Shown here one piece after another: positions 45,380-53,557 of a stretch of 64,000 nucleotides of DNA; positions within the stretch are counted from its first letter, which is position 1; every line of letters starts with the position of its first letter. The DNA comes from Porphyromonas canoris (lineage in GTDB: Bacteria; Bacteroidota; Bacteroidia; Bacteroidales; Porphyromonadaceae), in assembly GCF_000769115.1 (NCBI RefSeq), contig NZ_JQZV01000013.1, positions 43,150 through 107,149 on the forward strand. The letters are read 5' to 3'. The translations under genes were made by a program, and so were the position numbers. The notes below the pieces were generated by a model. The model did not search any database and was not told the DNA's origin. It saw only the letters and a list, made by a program, of their open reading frames with translations.

Positions 45380-46699
45380 GTGGACCCTGACGGTAGTTTA
45401 TCCTCGCTTTTTTCGGCCATAGAGGTAATGCCACTCTCTTTGGTCATATACATTGCAATAGCTATAAGTATTCTGCTACTCTTTCTTTCGGCATTCATGT
45501 CCGGCTCCGAAGTGGCATTCTTCTCACTCTCTCCTCAAGAAGTGGAAGAGATAAAGGAGCAAAAACACACCAATGATCATACTCTGGAACATCTTCTGAG
45601 AGACTCCGAACATCTTTTGGGCACTATCCTCATCGGCAATAACCTTGTCAATGTGGCCATCGTGATGCTCACCACTTATATCTTTCAGAGTGTTTTCGAC
45701 TTCTCCGCAGCACCTATGATGGGATTTCTGTTCCAGGTCATAGGTCTCACCTTTTTGCTTCTGCTGTTCGGAGAGATCCTGCCCAAGATATACTGCCAAC
45801 AGCGTGCGTTGCAGATTGCAAGGTCTTCTGCTCCCGTAATGGCTGTCTTTAAGAAGATCTTCTATCCGCTGAGTAAATTTCTTGTTTATCTCGGATCCAT
45901 TGTGGGCAAAGGCATTGGGTACAAGAAGTATGAGCTGAGTCCCGAAGAGCTGAACAAGGCTATTCAGCTCACCACAGATGCTGAAGAGGAGAAGGGACTA
46001 CTGACCGAGATTGTAAAATTTTACAGTACCACCGTCTCTCATGTTATGACACCTCGCATGGATATGGTAAGTCTTCCTTACAATACACCTTATGACGAGG
46101 TTCTCTCATTCGTGAAAGAGAACGGATATTCCCGCATCCCGGTGTACGAAGAACGCATTGACAACGTGCGCGGCATCCTCTATATCAAAGATCTGCTTCC
46201 TCATCTTTCCGAGCCTGCCACCTTTGAATGGCAGAAGATCATAAGGGAAGCATTTTTTGTACCGGAGACAAAGAAGATCGACGATCTCTTGGAGGAGTTT
46301 CGCCGTCAGCGGATGCACATGGCTATTGTCGTGGACGAGTTTGGCGGTACATGCGGTCTTGTTACGCTCGAAGACCTTCTTGAGGAGGTTTTGGGCGAGA
46401 TTTCCGATGAGTATGATGAGGAAAGCAAGCCTTACAAAATACTGAATGACGGTTCGATCATCTTTGATGCCAAAATCTCTCTTACCGATTTTCTCAAGGT
46501 AACAAAGATTACAGACCCCGATATATTGGAGCAGGGAGAAGAGGTCGATACCTTAGGCGGTCTCATCTTGGAGGCTAAAGGAGATTTTCCGGTAAAGGGA
46601 GAGACAATCTCCGTACCGCCGTACAACTTCATGATATTGGAGATGGGACGGAGACGTATATCCAAAGTAAAATTCTTCCAAGACCCTGATGTGGAATAG
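45380..46699 (+). CDS. gldE: GldE, CNNM/CBS-domain membrane protein
   Basis: A 439-residue protein: N-terminal DUF21 membrane domain (about four helices; MSGSEVAFFSLSPQE), two CBS domains (VMTPRMDMVSLPYNTPYDE and GILYIKDLLPHL), and a C-terminal CorC/HlyC domain. In Bacteroidota this gene is gldE, linked to gliding and T9SS through GldD. I chose the GTG at 45380 because family members begin with the DPDG segment; no ATG lies upstream and the next (45428) would remove it. It overlaps the PPTase gene by 11 bases. Confidence 0.85.
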   Translation: MDPDGSLSSLFSAIEVMPLSLVIYIAIAISILLLFLSAFMSGSEVAFFSLSPQEVEEIKEQKHTNDHTLEHLLRDSEHLLGTILIGNNLVNVAIVMLTTYIFQSVFDFSAAPMMGFLFQVIGLTFLLLLFGEILPKIYCQQRALQIARSSAPVMAVFKKIFYPLSKFLVYLGSIVGKGIGYKKYELSPEELNKAIQLTTDAEEEKGLLTEIVKFYSTTVSHVMTPRMDMVSLPYNTPYDEVLSFVKENGYSRIPVYEERIDNVRGILYIKDLLPHLSEPATFEWQKIIREAFFVPETKKIDDLLEEFRRQRMHMAIVVDEFGGTCGLVTLEDLLEEVLGEISDEYDEESKPYKILNDGSIIFDAKISLTDFLKVTKITDPDILEQGEEVDTLGGLILEAKGDFPVKGETISVPPYNFMILEMGRRRISKVKFFQDPDVE

Positions 46700-47336
46700 T
46701 CCGGAGGAGAAAGAGAGACGCATTTTCATCACAAAGATTCTGGATGAATCTTTAGGCGAACGCCGTGAATGGCAGGCGTTCAGGCATCGGACGGCTCAGC
46801 AGCTTCTGCGGTATGCTTTTCCCGGACTGACGGAGCGTTATGCTCACTTGGAGTCGGGGCGTCCTTTTGTCCCGGAGATGCCGGAGTGTCGTATCTCTGT
46901 GTCGCACTCGCTGCATCATGTTGCCGTTGCTGTTTCTTTTACAGGGCCGGTTTCGGGGATAGACATAGAGGATAATCCCGAACGGGCGGAGCGGCTCGCG
47001 GAGAAGTTTGTCCATGAGCAGGAGTACGCTTTTATCGAGGAAGGGAAACTCTCTTTCGGCATCTTGTGGTCGGCAAAAGAGGCTGTCTATAAGTATGTGA
47101 GCCATAGAGGGCTGACGGAGTTCAAGAGCAGAATCATATTGCAGAGAGTCCTTTCCGCAGCACCATTGCGGCTGCTCTTCTTTGCATATACCTCTGCGGA
47201 GGAGCCTCCTCTGCCTGTGGAAGCAACGGCAATACCTTTGGATAACGGAGTATTGGTATGGGCGGATAAGCCTGAGAGTGCATCGCCCGGCATCGTTCAA
47301 GTACCATTCGAGACAATATCTTCAATCACAGTATAA
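46689..47336 (+). CDS. 4'-phosphopantetheinyl transferase superfamily protein
   Basis: A 215-residue PPTase that would move phosphopantetheine from CoA to carrier proteins. Motifs are ISVSHSLHHVAVAV, GIDIEDN (metal site) and WSAKEAVYKYV. Sfp/HetI-like size. Its partner may be AcpP or another carrier; no separate acpS is seen in the window. It is coupled to gldE by an 11-base overlap. Confidence 0.88.
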   Translation: MWNSPEEKERRIFITKILDESLGERREWQAFRHRTAQQLLRYAFPGLTERYAHLESGRPFVPEMPECRISVSHSLHHVAVAVSFTGPVSGIDIEDNPERAERLAEKFVHEQEYAFIEEGKLSFGILWSAKEAVYKYVSHRGLTEFKSRIILQRVLSAAPLRLLFFAYTSAEEPPLPVEATAIPLDNGVLVWADKPESASPGIVQVPFETISSITV

Positions 47337-47358
47337 ACTAATACCAAATATTTATCAC

Positions 47359-47739
47359 ATGATTTCTGCACAGTTCGACCATTTTAACTATAACGTAACA
47401 GACTTGGAGCGCAGTCTGAAGTTTTATGAACAGGCTCTCGGCCTGAAAGAAGTACGTAGAAAAGAGGCATCCGACGGCTCTTTCATCCTTGTTTATCTTG
47501 GGGATGGCAAGACCGGATTTACGCTTGAGCTGACATGGTTAAGAGATTGGGACAGACCCTATAATCTGGGTGATAACGAGTTTCATCTCTGCGTAAGAGT
47601 TCCGGGAGACTACGATGAAGCAAGAGAGTATCACCGTCAGATGGACTGCATCTGCTACGAAAACGAATCCATGGGTCTCTACTTCATTTCCGATCCCGAC
47701 GGATACTGGATAGAAATCCTTCCTCTTAAGAGAGGCTGA
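47359..47739 (+). CDS. Glyoxalase I-like VOC protein
   Basis: A 126-residue vicinal-oxygen-chelate protein. The four likely metal ligands of glyoxalase I are in place: His in FDHFNYNV, Glu in FTLELTW, His in EFHLCVRV and Glu in YWIEILP. It may detoxify methylglyoxal, though Bacteroidota often lack glutathione, so the thiol is uncertain. The ATG at 47359 follows the PPTase gene by 22 bases. A terminator and element copy B follow directly. Confidence 0.85.
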   Translation: MISAQFDHFNYNVTDLERSLKFYEQALGLKEVRRKEASDGSFILVYLGDGKTGFTLELTWLRDWDRPYNLGDNEFHLCVRVPGDYDEAREYHRQMDCICYENESMGLYFISDPDGYWIEILPLKRG

Positions 47740-47773
47740 CCTCTTGTGTAAGCCTTTTTCCCGCACCTTTAAG

Positions 47774-47798
47774 AAGCCCTTTTCGGAGGGCTTTTTTT
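47774..47798 (+). terminator. Terminator after the glyoxalase-like gene
   Basis: AAGCCCT-TTTCGG-AGGGCTT followed by a T tract. The T tract is also the first block of element copy B. Confidence 0.8.
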
Positions 47799-48342
47799 AT
47801 ATATTCCATCCCGAAAAATGCTCACTTTTTTCTTGTTCTCTATTTTGGTCGGAGGGGTCATTTCCGGAGCACGACCGGACTGTTAAATTCGCCCCGGTTT
47901 GTTAACACCATTTTCGATACCTGTTCATTCAAAACGATAAAGCAGTATATTTTGTCGGCTTAAAGTATTAACCGAAATCAATAAACGTGTTTACCGATTT
48001 CATTTAATACGTTTACCGGATTCAATTAACGTGTTTAGAATTTTTGTTCTATCTGTTGATTATTAGAGATTTAGCCGTTTTTGTGCTTTTGGAGACATAA
48101 AAAGGAGAAAATCTGCATTAGGATATGTTTACAGACGAGTGCTCCGATTTTGATTTTTATTAACGCGAATTTGGGGCATGAAACCGCACAAAGAGAGAGC
48201 CGATGCCAAATTTAAGATTTTCATTATCTGCTTTATTGTCAGATGATTATTCCTTTTAATGAAATGTTTCATCATAAAACGGCAGAAAAAAGAGACGCCT
48301 CAAGAGAGACTTCTCAAGAGGCGTTTTTATATAAAAGCTCCC
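47794..48342 (+). repeat. Dispersed non-coding element, copy B (549 bp)
   Basis: Starts TTTTTATATATTCCATCCCG in the T tract of the preceding terminator. The first half (to about 47958) is nearly the same as in copy C, including CTCTATTTTGGTCGGAGGGG and TATATTTTGTCGGCTTAA. Four units of 21-23 bases follow (about 47959-48046), then TTATTAACGCGAATTTGGGG. It ends with a hairpin and TTTTTATATAAAAGCTCCC, also the end of copy C. It fills most of the 689-base gap between convergent genes. Confidence 0.75.
48294..48329. terminator. Terminator at the 3' end of element copy B
   Basis: ACGCCTC/GAGGCGT stem with a 16-base loop, then TTTTTAT on the plus strand and a T-rich run on the minus strand. It may end both a transcript of the element and mgtE, which stops at 48429. 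Confidence 0.7.
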
Positions 48343-48428
48343 ATCGGAAGGGGGCATAATTCTGACCAAAATCGGAACAAAAAAGAGGTGAAAAAGAGTC
48401 TCTCCACTGCTCTTCCAAACTGCTGCCT

Positions 48429-49790
48429 CTATGGAAGGAAATAGGAGGTAAGCATGGAGGTAACCAACATATAGATAAACATACCTATAAGGTCGTTACT
48501 GATGGTGATGAACGGACCCGTTGCTCTTGCAGGGTCGAGCTTGAGTCTCTCCAGCATCAAAGGGACAAATGTCCCGAATATACTCGCAAACATGACCACG
48601 GAAAAGAGAGAAATGGAGACCGATGCCATTACGATCATATCTTTGAGATAGAAGTAGTTGTACACAAATACGACCAAAGAGATGATGCTGGCGTTGATCA
48701 ATGAGACGGCAATCTCCTTTGTTACAAGGCTCCAAAGCGATCCCTCCTTGATGGTATTGTTGGCAAGACCTTGCACGATGATTGCCGAAGATTGTATCCC
48801 GACGTTTCCTCCCGTTCCCCCGATAAGCGGAATGAAGAGCGGTAGCGTAGGATTGGAAGCAAAGATATGCTCATAACCGCCGAGGATGACGGAGTTGCCT
48901 ATCCCTCCTGCCATACCTATCAGCAGCCACGGCAGGCGTGCAGCGGTTTGGCGAACGATGTTGTCCGTTGTCTCGATGTCTTGCGTGATACCGGATGCAA
49001 GTTGATAGTCCCTTTCGTGAATATCGCGCATCTTGTCCACTACATCGTCCACGGTGATGATCCCTAAGAGTCTGTCTATCTCGTCTACTACGGGAACAGC
49101 TACCAAGTCGTACTTTTCGATCACGTTGATGGCCTCTTCTATCGGTTCATTGTCCCGGACGGAGATAGGATCTTTCTTCATCACGTGCTTCACCTTGGCG
49201 ACGGACGGGTTGGTGATTACCTTCTTTATGGGCAGCACTCCACGCAGTCTCTCCTGATCGTCCACCACGTAGATGTAATAAATTTCATTCAACTCTTCTG
49301 CCTGCGCACGCATCTCTTCCACGCACTTGGGCATACTCCAGTTTTCATTTATCACGATCATTTCGGTGGACATGAAGCCCCCGGCTGTGTCTTCATCGTA
49401 CTTCAAGAGGTCGATGATCTCGCCCGCCTGCTCTACGTCCGCGATGTGAGAGAGGATGTCTTCCTTTTGGTCTTCGTCCAGCTCACGCATGAGATCCACC
49501 GCATCGTCGGTATCCATGTTGTCGATAAAGGTTGTGGCGATCTCTTCACTGGAAAGACGGTCGAGGATTTTAGCACGTTCGTCCTCGTCCAGCTCCATCA
49601 GCGCATCCGCCGCATCCTCTCCTTCCAGAACCCGATAGACGTACAGCGTCTCGTCCAAAGAGAGCAGCGTGAAAAGCTCGGCAATGTCGGCAGGGTAAAG
49701 ATCCTTTATAAGCTCTTTTACGGCTGCCTTATTGTCTTGGTTTATCTCTTTTGTTAGCTCCTCTATAAAGCTTTTTTGAAAGTCTATCAT
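48429..49790 (-). CDS. mgtE: MgtE magnesium transporter
   Basis: A 453-residue MgtE. The acidic N-terminal domain (repeats such as ALMELDEDERAKIL and LMRELDEDQKEDIL) and two CBS domains sense magnesium; the C-terminal half has five helices with GGTGGNVGIQSSAI in the pore region. The ATG at 49790 overlaps the rsmA stop (ATGA), which supports it over an upstream TTG. Convergent with the glyoxalase-like gene across element copy B. Confidence 0.94.
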   Translation of the reverse strand: MIDFQKSFIEELTKEINQDNKAAVKELIKDLYPADIAELFTLLSLDETLYVYRVLEGEDAADALMELDEDERAKILDRLSSEEIATTFIDNMDTDDAVDLMRELDEDQKEDILSHIADVEQAGEIIDLLKYDEDTAGGFMSTEMIVINENWSMPKCVEEMRAQAEELNEIYYIYVVDDQERLRGVLPIKKVITNPSVAKVKHVMKKDPISVRDNEPIEEAINVIEKYDLVAVPVVDEIDRLLGIITVDDVVDKMRDIHERDYQLASGITQDIETTDNIVRQTAARLPWLLIGMAGGIGNSVILGGYEHIFASNPTLPLFIPLIGGTGGNVGIQSSAIIVQGLANNTIKEGSLWSLVTKEIAVSLINASIISLVVFVYNYFYLKDMIVMASVSISLFSVVMFASIFGTFVPLMLERLKLDPARATGPFITISNDLIGMFIYMLVTSMLTSYFLP

Positions 49791-50614
49791 AGGTCTGAGC
49801 AAGTTTTAGAACCCTGTGTCTCTGCACTCTGTTGCGATAGAATGTGAGGTGTGAGGCGGAGGGTTAGAGTTATGAAATCTTCTACACTGAGCTGCTCCGG
49901 GCGTTTGTTGAAAACAGGATCTGCATAGTCGGGATAGTCTGTTCCGAGAAGAGGACGAAGAGAATTGCGCATCGTCTTTCTGCGTTGATTGAATGCCGTC
50001 TTGACCACTCTGCGGAACATCTTTTCGTCGCATCCCAACTCTTTCCTGCCGTTGCGGCGTAAGATGATTACGCCGCTCTGCACTTTCGGAGGTGGTAGAA
50101 ACACTTCGCGTCCGACGGTGAAAAGATACTCGACATCGTACCACGCTTGCAGGAAGACACTCAGAATACCGTAATCTTTCGATCCGGGAGGGGATGCCAA
50201 CCGCTCTGCCACCTCTTTTTGGAGCATGCCGCTACATAGCGGGATGTACTCTTTATGCTCTAAAATCTTGAAGAAGATCTGTGAGGATATGTTGTAGGGG
50301 TAGTTGCCGATGACGGCAAACGACTCTCCGTCGAAAATGAGGGAGAGATCCATCTGCAAGAAATCGCCTTCGATGATGTCTCCTTCCAGCGAAGGATAGT
50401 GCGTTTTGAGGTAAGAGACGGACTCTGTATCTATTTCTGCGACTTTTACCTGCCTTCCCATCCGGAGGAGATACTTCGTAAGCACTCCCATACCGGGTCC
50501 TACTTCCAAAATGGGAAGCGGACTGCCGGACATCGTCTCGGCTATGCGGTAGGCGATATCTTCGTCTCGAAGGAAGTGTTGTCCCAAATATTTTTTTGCT
50601 CTTACGCTCTTCAT
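49787..50614 (-). CDS. rsmA: 16S rRNA dimethyladenosine transferase
   Basis: A 275-residue KsgA/RsmA that dimethylates the two adjacent adenines near the 3' end of 16S rRNA. Motifs are KKYLGQHFLRD at the start, ILEVGPGMGVLT for SAM, and IGNYPYNISSQ (NxPY catalytic block). The ATG at 50614 matches the family N-terminus. Coupled to mgtE downstream. Confidence 0.96.
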   Translation of the reverse strand: MKSVRAKKYLGQHFLRDEDIAYRIAETMSGSPLPILEVGPGMGVLTKYLLRMGRQVKVAEIDTESVSYLKTHYPSLEGDIIEGDFLQMDLSLIFDGESFAVIGNYPYNISSQIFFKILEHKEYIPLCSGMLQKEVAERLASPPGSKDYGILSVFLQAWYDVEYLFTVGREVFLPPPKVQSGVIILRRNGRKELGCDEKMFRRVVKTAFNQRRKTMRNSLRPLLGTDYPDYADPVFNKRPEQLSVEDFITLTLRLTPHILSQQSAETQGSKTCSDL

Positions 50615-50623
50615 CTTATTTGG

Positions 50624-50631
50624 TATCTTTG
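50624..50631 (+). promoter_or_regulatory. -7 box for the flippase-like gene
   Basis: TATCTTTG fits TAnnTTTG, 58 bases before the ATG at 50689. A TTTG at 50595 is a few bases too far for the usual spacing. Confidence 0.38.
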
Positions 50632-50644
50632 CGCAGTAATAGGA

Positions 50645-50652
50645 CAAAATTA
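50645..50652 (-). promoter_or_regulatory. -7 box for rsmA-mgtE
   Basis: TAATTTTG on the minus strand fits TAnnTTTG, 31 bases before the rsmA ATG. No -33 box seen. Confidence 0.33.
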
Positions 50653-50658
50653 CAAAAA

Positions 50659-50674
50659 AGCCGCTTATGCGGCT
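50659..50674 (+). repeat. Leader hairpin before the flippase-like gene
   Basis: AGCCGC-TTAT-GCGGCT forms a compact 6-bp stem with a 4-base loop, 15 bases before the ATG at 50689 and after the -7 box, so it would lie in the mRNA leader. No T tract follows. Confidence 0.45.
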
Positions 50675-50688
50675 ATATAAAAAGAGAT

Positions 50689-51705
50689 ATGACTATAAGA
50701 CCGGCTTTCAAAAAGAGCTTGAAGGTGTTGCTGCCACTCTTTCTTGGAATTTTTATTTTTTGGTTGCTCTACCGCGATCTCGAAAAGCAAGAACTCTTGA
50801 AGACATTGAGAGAGGATATAGACTACGGAGTGCTCGCCTTTTCTTTGCTGTTTGGACTCGTTGCCAATATCTTTCGGGGCATGAGGTGGAACTTGCTTAT
50901 TCGGGCAACAAACGAGGCTCCCCGCATGGCTCATTCGATACTCACAACGTTAGGTAACTATGCCGTGAATATGGCTTTTCCCCGTATGGGTGAAGTGTGG
51001 AGGTGCGGAGCGATGTCTCAATATTCGGGTATAGGATTCTCCAAACTCTTGGGTACACTTCTTGTCGACAGGGTTTCGGATGTTGTGGTGGTAGGTCTGC
51101 TCGTGGTGCTGATGCTGGGATACAATTTGGATTTCTTTACCGGATTTTTCTCATCTTCCCCGTCAGGCTCAAGCGGTATCTTGGCTCTCCTCTCATCCGT
51201 GTGGCTGTATGTCGGACTGTTGGCTTTTATCCTCCTTTGCGGGGTGCTCTACTACTTTACCAGAGAGTCCGCTTTTGTGAAAAAGATCAAGGAGTTTGCC
51301 CTGAATGTGTGGAAAGGGATATTGAGCATCAAAGATCTGGATAAGAAATGGCTCTTCCTGCTGTACACGCTTTTGATATGGGTAGGATATTTCTGCTTTT
51401 TCTATACAACGTTTTATGCTTTCCCGTTCACACGAGAGCTTGGACCGGGGATAGGTCTGCTCACATTTACGATGAGCAGCATTGCTGTGGCGGCTCCCGT
51501 TCAGGCTGGTATAGGAGCATGGCACTTTATGGTTATAGTTACCTTGACCTCTTTTGCCGTTGCACGGGAGAGCGCGGAGCAGTTTGCCCTCATTGTGCAC
51601 ACCATACAGACGCTGTGGATAACCATTTGCGGACTTGTGGCAATATTCCTCCTGCCTCTCTATTCTGCCAACAAGAGCCGAAAGATGCGTGAGAAGGAGA
51701 TTTGA
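50689..51705 (+). CDS. Flippase-like membrane protein (LPG synthase TM family)
   Basis: A 338-residue inner-membrane protein with about eight helices, of the UPF0104 / lysylphosphatidylglycerol synthase membrane-domain family. Conserved parts are RGMRWNLLIRA, YAVNMAFPRMGEVWRCGAM, LLVDRVSDVVVV and PVQAGIGAWHF. There is no aminoacyl transferase domain, so it is likelier to move a lipid across the membrane than to make one. The ATG at 50689 begins just before the first helix. Confidence 0.82.
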   Translation: MTIRPAFKKSLKVLLPLFLGIFIFWLLYRDLEKQELLKTLREDIDYGVLAFSLLFGLVANIFRGMRWNLLIRATNEAPRMAHSILTTLGNYAVNMAFPRMGEVWRCGAMSQYSGIGFSKLLGTLLVDRVSDVVVVGLLVVLMLGYNLDFFTGFFSSSPSGSSGILALLSSVWLYVGLLAFILLCGVLYYFTRESAFVKKIKEFALNVWKGILSIKDLDKKWLFLLYTLLIWVGYFCFFYTTFYAFPFTRELGPGIGLLTFTMSSIAVAAPVQAGIGAWHFMVIVTLTSFAVARESAEQFALIVHTIQTLWITICGLVAIFLLPLYSANKSRKMREKEI

Positions 51706-51723
51706 AATCTGTTATAGGGATAG

Positions 51724-51762
51724 AAAAAGGGGCTGCATCCGGATGATGTAGTCCCTTTTTTT
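51724..51762. terminator. Bidirectional terminator
   Basis: Stem AAAAAGGGGCTGCATC/GATGTAGTCCCTTTTTTT (one mismatch region) between the convergent genes ending at 51705 (+) and 51777 (-). Confidence 0.78.
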
Positions 51763-51776
51763 ATGGTAGAGTGAAC

Positions 51777-53459
51777 TTAGTACTTGAAGCTGCTTCCCCC
51801 GATAAACTCTCTTAGCAGAGAGGTTGGAGGCAGAGAACGCAACCCTATCGGCTCGAAGTGCGAAAGCAGATGCAGCAATCTCTGTGCCTCGGCATACTCC
51901 GGCTCGATCTGCTTGACGGCTCGAAGTATAGGCTCTGCAATGGGACGAAGAGCTGCCAACTCGTACAGCATGGCACTGTTGAACATAACATCTGCATTCT
52001 CCTGGAAGGGGAATATCCACTTCTCTTCTCCTCTTCTTACGCTGTTCCACATGGCAAGTGTATGCACTGCGCTGTGGTTACGATACTTTGAGTCTCGAAT
52101 GATTCTCCTTATCAGTCTGTTGTCCGAAGTAGATAGAAAGTTGAGACGATCCAGGGTGATGCTGGTAAGTGCCGATACATATATTCTGTAAATCTTCTCT
52201 TGAGGGATTTGGGATGTCAGCTCCGGATTGAGAGCGTGAATACCTTCGATGATCAGGATATGCTCTTTTCCCAGTTTCAGTTTATTGCCTTTGAACACTC
52301 TCGAACCGGTGGTGAAGTCGAAAGTGGGAAGCTCTACCTCTTCTCCTGCAACGATTTTGGAAAGTGTCTCATTCAGGTATGGCAAATCCAAGGCATAGAT
52401 ACTCTCGAAGTCGTATGTGCCGTCTTCGTTCAGAGGAGTCTCTTCTCTATTGACAAAGAAGTCGTCCAACGAAAGAGTGAATGGGCGCAGAAGATTGGTG
52501 ATAAGCTGGGTCCTCAGACGTTTTGATGTTGTTGTCTTGCCCGAAGAGGATGGACCGGCAATGAGTACTATTCTCACTCCTCTTTCTGCATGAAGCGAAG
52601 AGATCTCCTGTGCAATATCGGCAATCTGCTTCTCTTGCATTGCTTCTGATACTTGTACAAGCTCTGCTGCTGTGTCTTTATCTCTAAGGAGGCAGTTCAT
52701 CGGTCCGGCTTCTTCGACATCCAGAGTCCGAAGAAGTTCGATGTGATTCTTGAATGTTTCGAGAAGTTTTGGTTGGTTGGTCTTTTCGTTGATCTCTTTG
52801 TGATTGGATCTTTTAGGCAGACGGATCAATATCCCATCCTGAAAAGGCTCTAAGATAAAATCCCAAAGCATACTTGTATTCGGTAAAACGTTTCCGAAGA
52901 TATAGTCTCTATGACCTTCTATTTCCACTAAAGGCGTGTAGCATCGCCCCAATGTCCGGATCATCTCTGCCGTTGATGCTTCTCCACGTTGTTCGAGATA
53001 CTCTATGGCAGAATCCGTAGGCATGGAGATGATATTTATAGGGAGAGCCCGCTTTATCAGAGATCTCATTTCTTGGCTTAGTGCCTCAACCTCAGAAGCA
53101 GTAGGTGTATTCTCTCTTGATCCCCAAGCACAATAATATCCGTTGGATATGGCATGCTCGAAGTCTATTCTCGGATCTCTTAAGTCCGAAAGGTTTACCG
53201 CTGCTCTACTCAATAACGCAATAAATGTTCGGAGATAGGTTCTCATCCCGGACTCTTGAGTGTAGTCCACAAAGCTGATGTTACACTCTTCGTAAAGAGG
53301 TTCTGCTAAAGAAACGGTCTTATGGTTTATCTGGGCATTCATTATCGGAGCACTCATCGGCTCCATATACTGGTTGAAAATTTCGAGAGGAGTAATCCCC
53401 TTCGGAACTGATATACTTCTATTTTTTTGAGATAAAACGATGTTTAATCTGCTATTCAT
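51777..53459 (-). CDS. Nucleoside (uridine) kinase with N-terminal TGS region
   Basis: A 560-residue protein. The N-terminal part (SISVPKGITPLEIFNQ and the next 150 residues) looks like the TGS and second additional domain of threonyl-tRNA synthetase. The C-terminal part is a uridine-kinase/PRK P-loop domain with AGPSSSGKTTTSKRL, LSLDDFFVNREETP and IIEGIHALNPEL. Bacteroidota commonly carry this fusion; the substrate is not certain. The ATG at 53459 is chosen because an upstream TTG frame overlaps the -7 box. Confidence 0.83.
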   Translation of the reverse strand: MNSRLNIVLSQKNRSISVPKGITPLEIFNQYMEPMSAPIMNAQINHKTVSLAEPLYEECNISFVDYTQESGMRTYLRTFIALLSRAAVNLSDLRDPRIDFEHAISNGYYCAWGSRENTPTASEVEALSQEMRSLIKRALPINIISMPTDSAIEYLEQRGEASTAEMIRTLGRCYTPLVEIEGHRDYIFGNVLPNTSMLWDFILEPFQDGILIRLPKRSNHKEINEKTNQPKLLETFKNHIELLRTLDVEEAGPMNCLLRDKDTAAELVQVSEAMQEKQIADIAQEISSLHAERGVRIVLIAGPSSSGKTTTSKRLRTQLITNLLRPFTLSLDDFFVNREETPLNEDGTYDFESIYALDLPYLNETLSKIVAGEEVELPTFDFTTGSRVFKGNKLKLGKEHILIIEGIHALNPELTSQIPQEKIYRIYVSALTSITLDRLNFLSTSDNRLIRRIIRDSKYRNHSAVHTLAMWNSVRRGEEKWIFPFQENADVMFNSAMLYELAALRPIAEPILRAVKQIEPEYAEAQRLLHLLSHFEPIGLRSLPPTSLLREFIGGSSFKY

Positions 53460-53492
53460 TTCTATACTCGGTTTTTTTTGATTTATTTTGTA

Positions 53493-53500
53493 CAAAGGTA
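53493..53500 (-). promoter_or_regulatory. -7 box for the TGS-kinase gene
   Basis: TACCTTTG on the minus strand matches TAnnTTTG, 34 bases before the ATG at 53459. The -33 region is poor. Confidence 0.42.
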
Positions 53501-53557
53501 AAGATAGCGAAAAACTTATTTACTACTTCTGCTTCTAATATTCTAAGCTACATAAAC

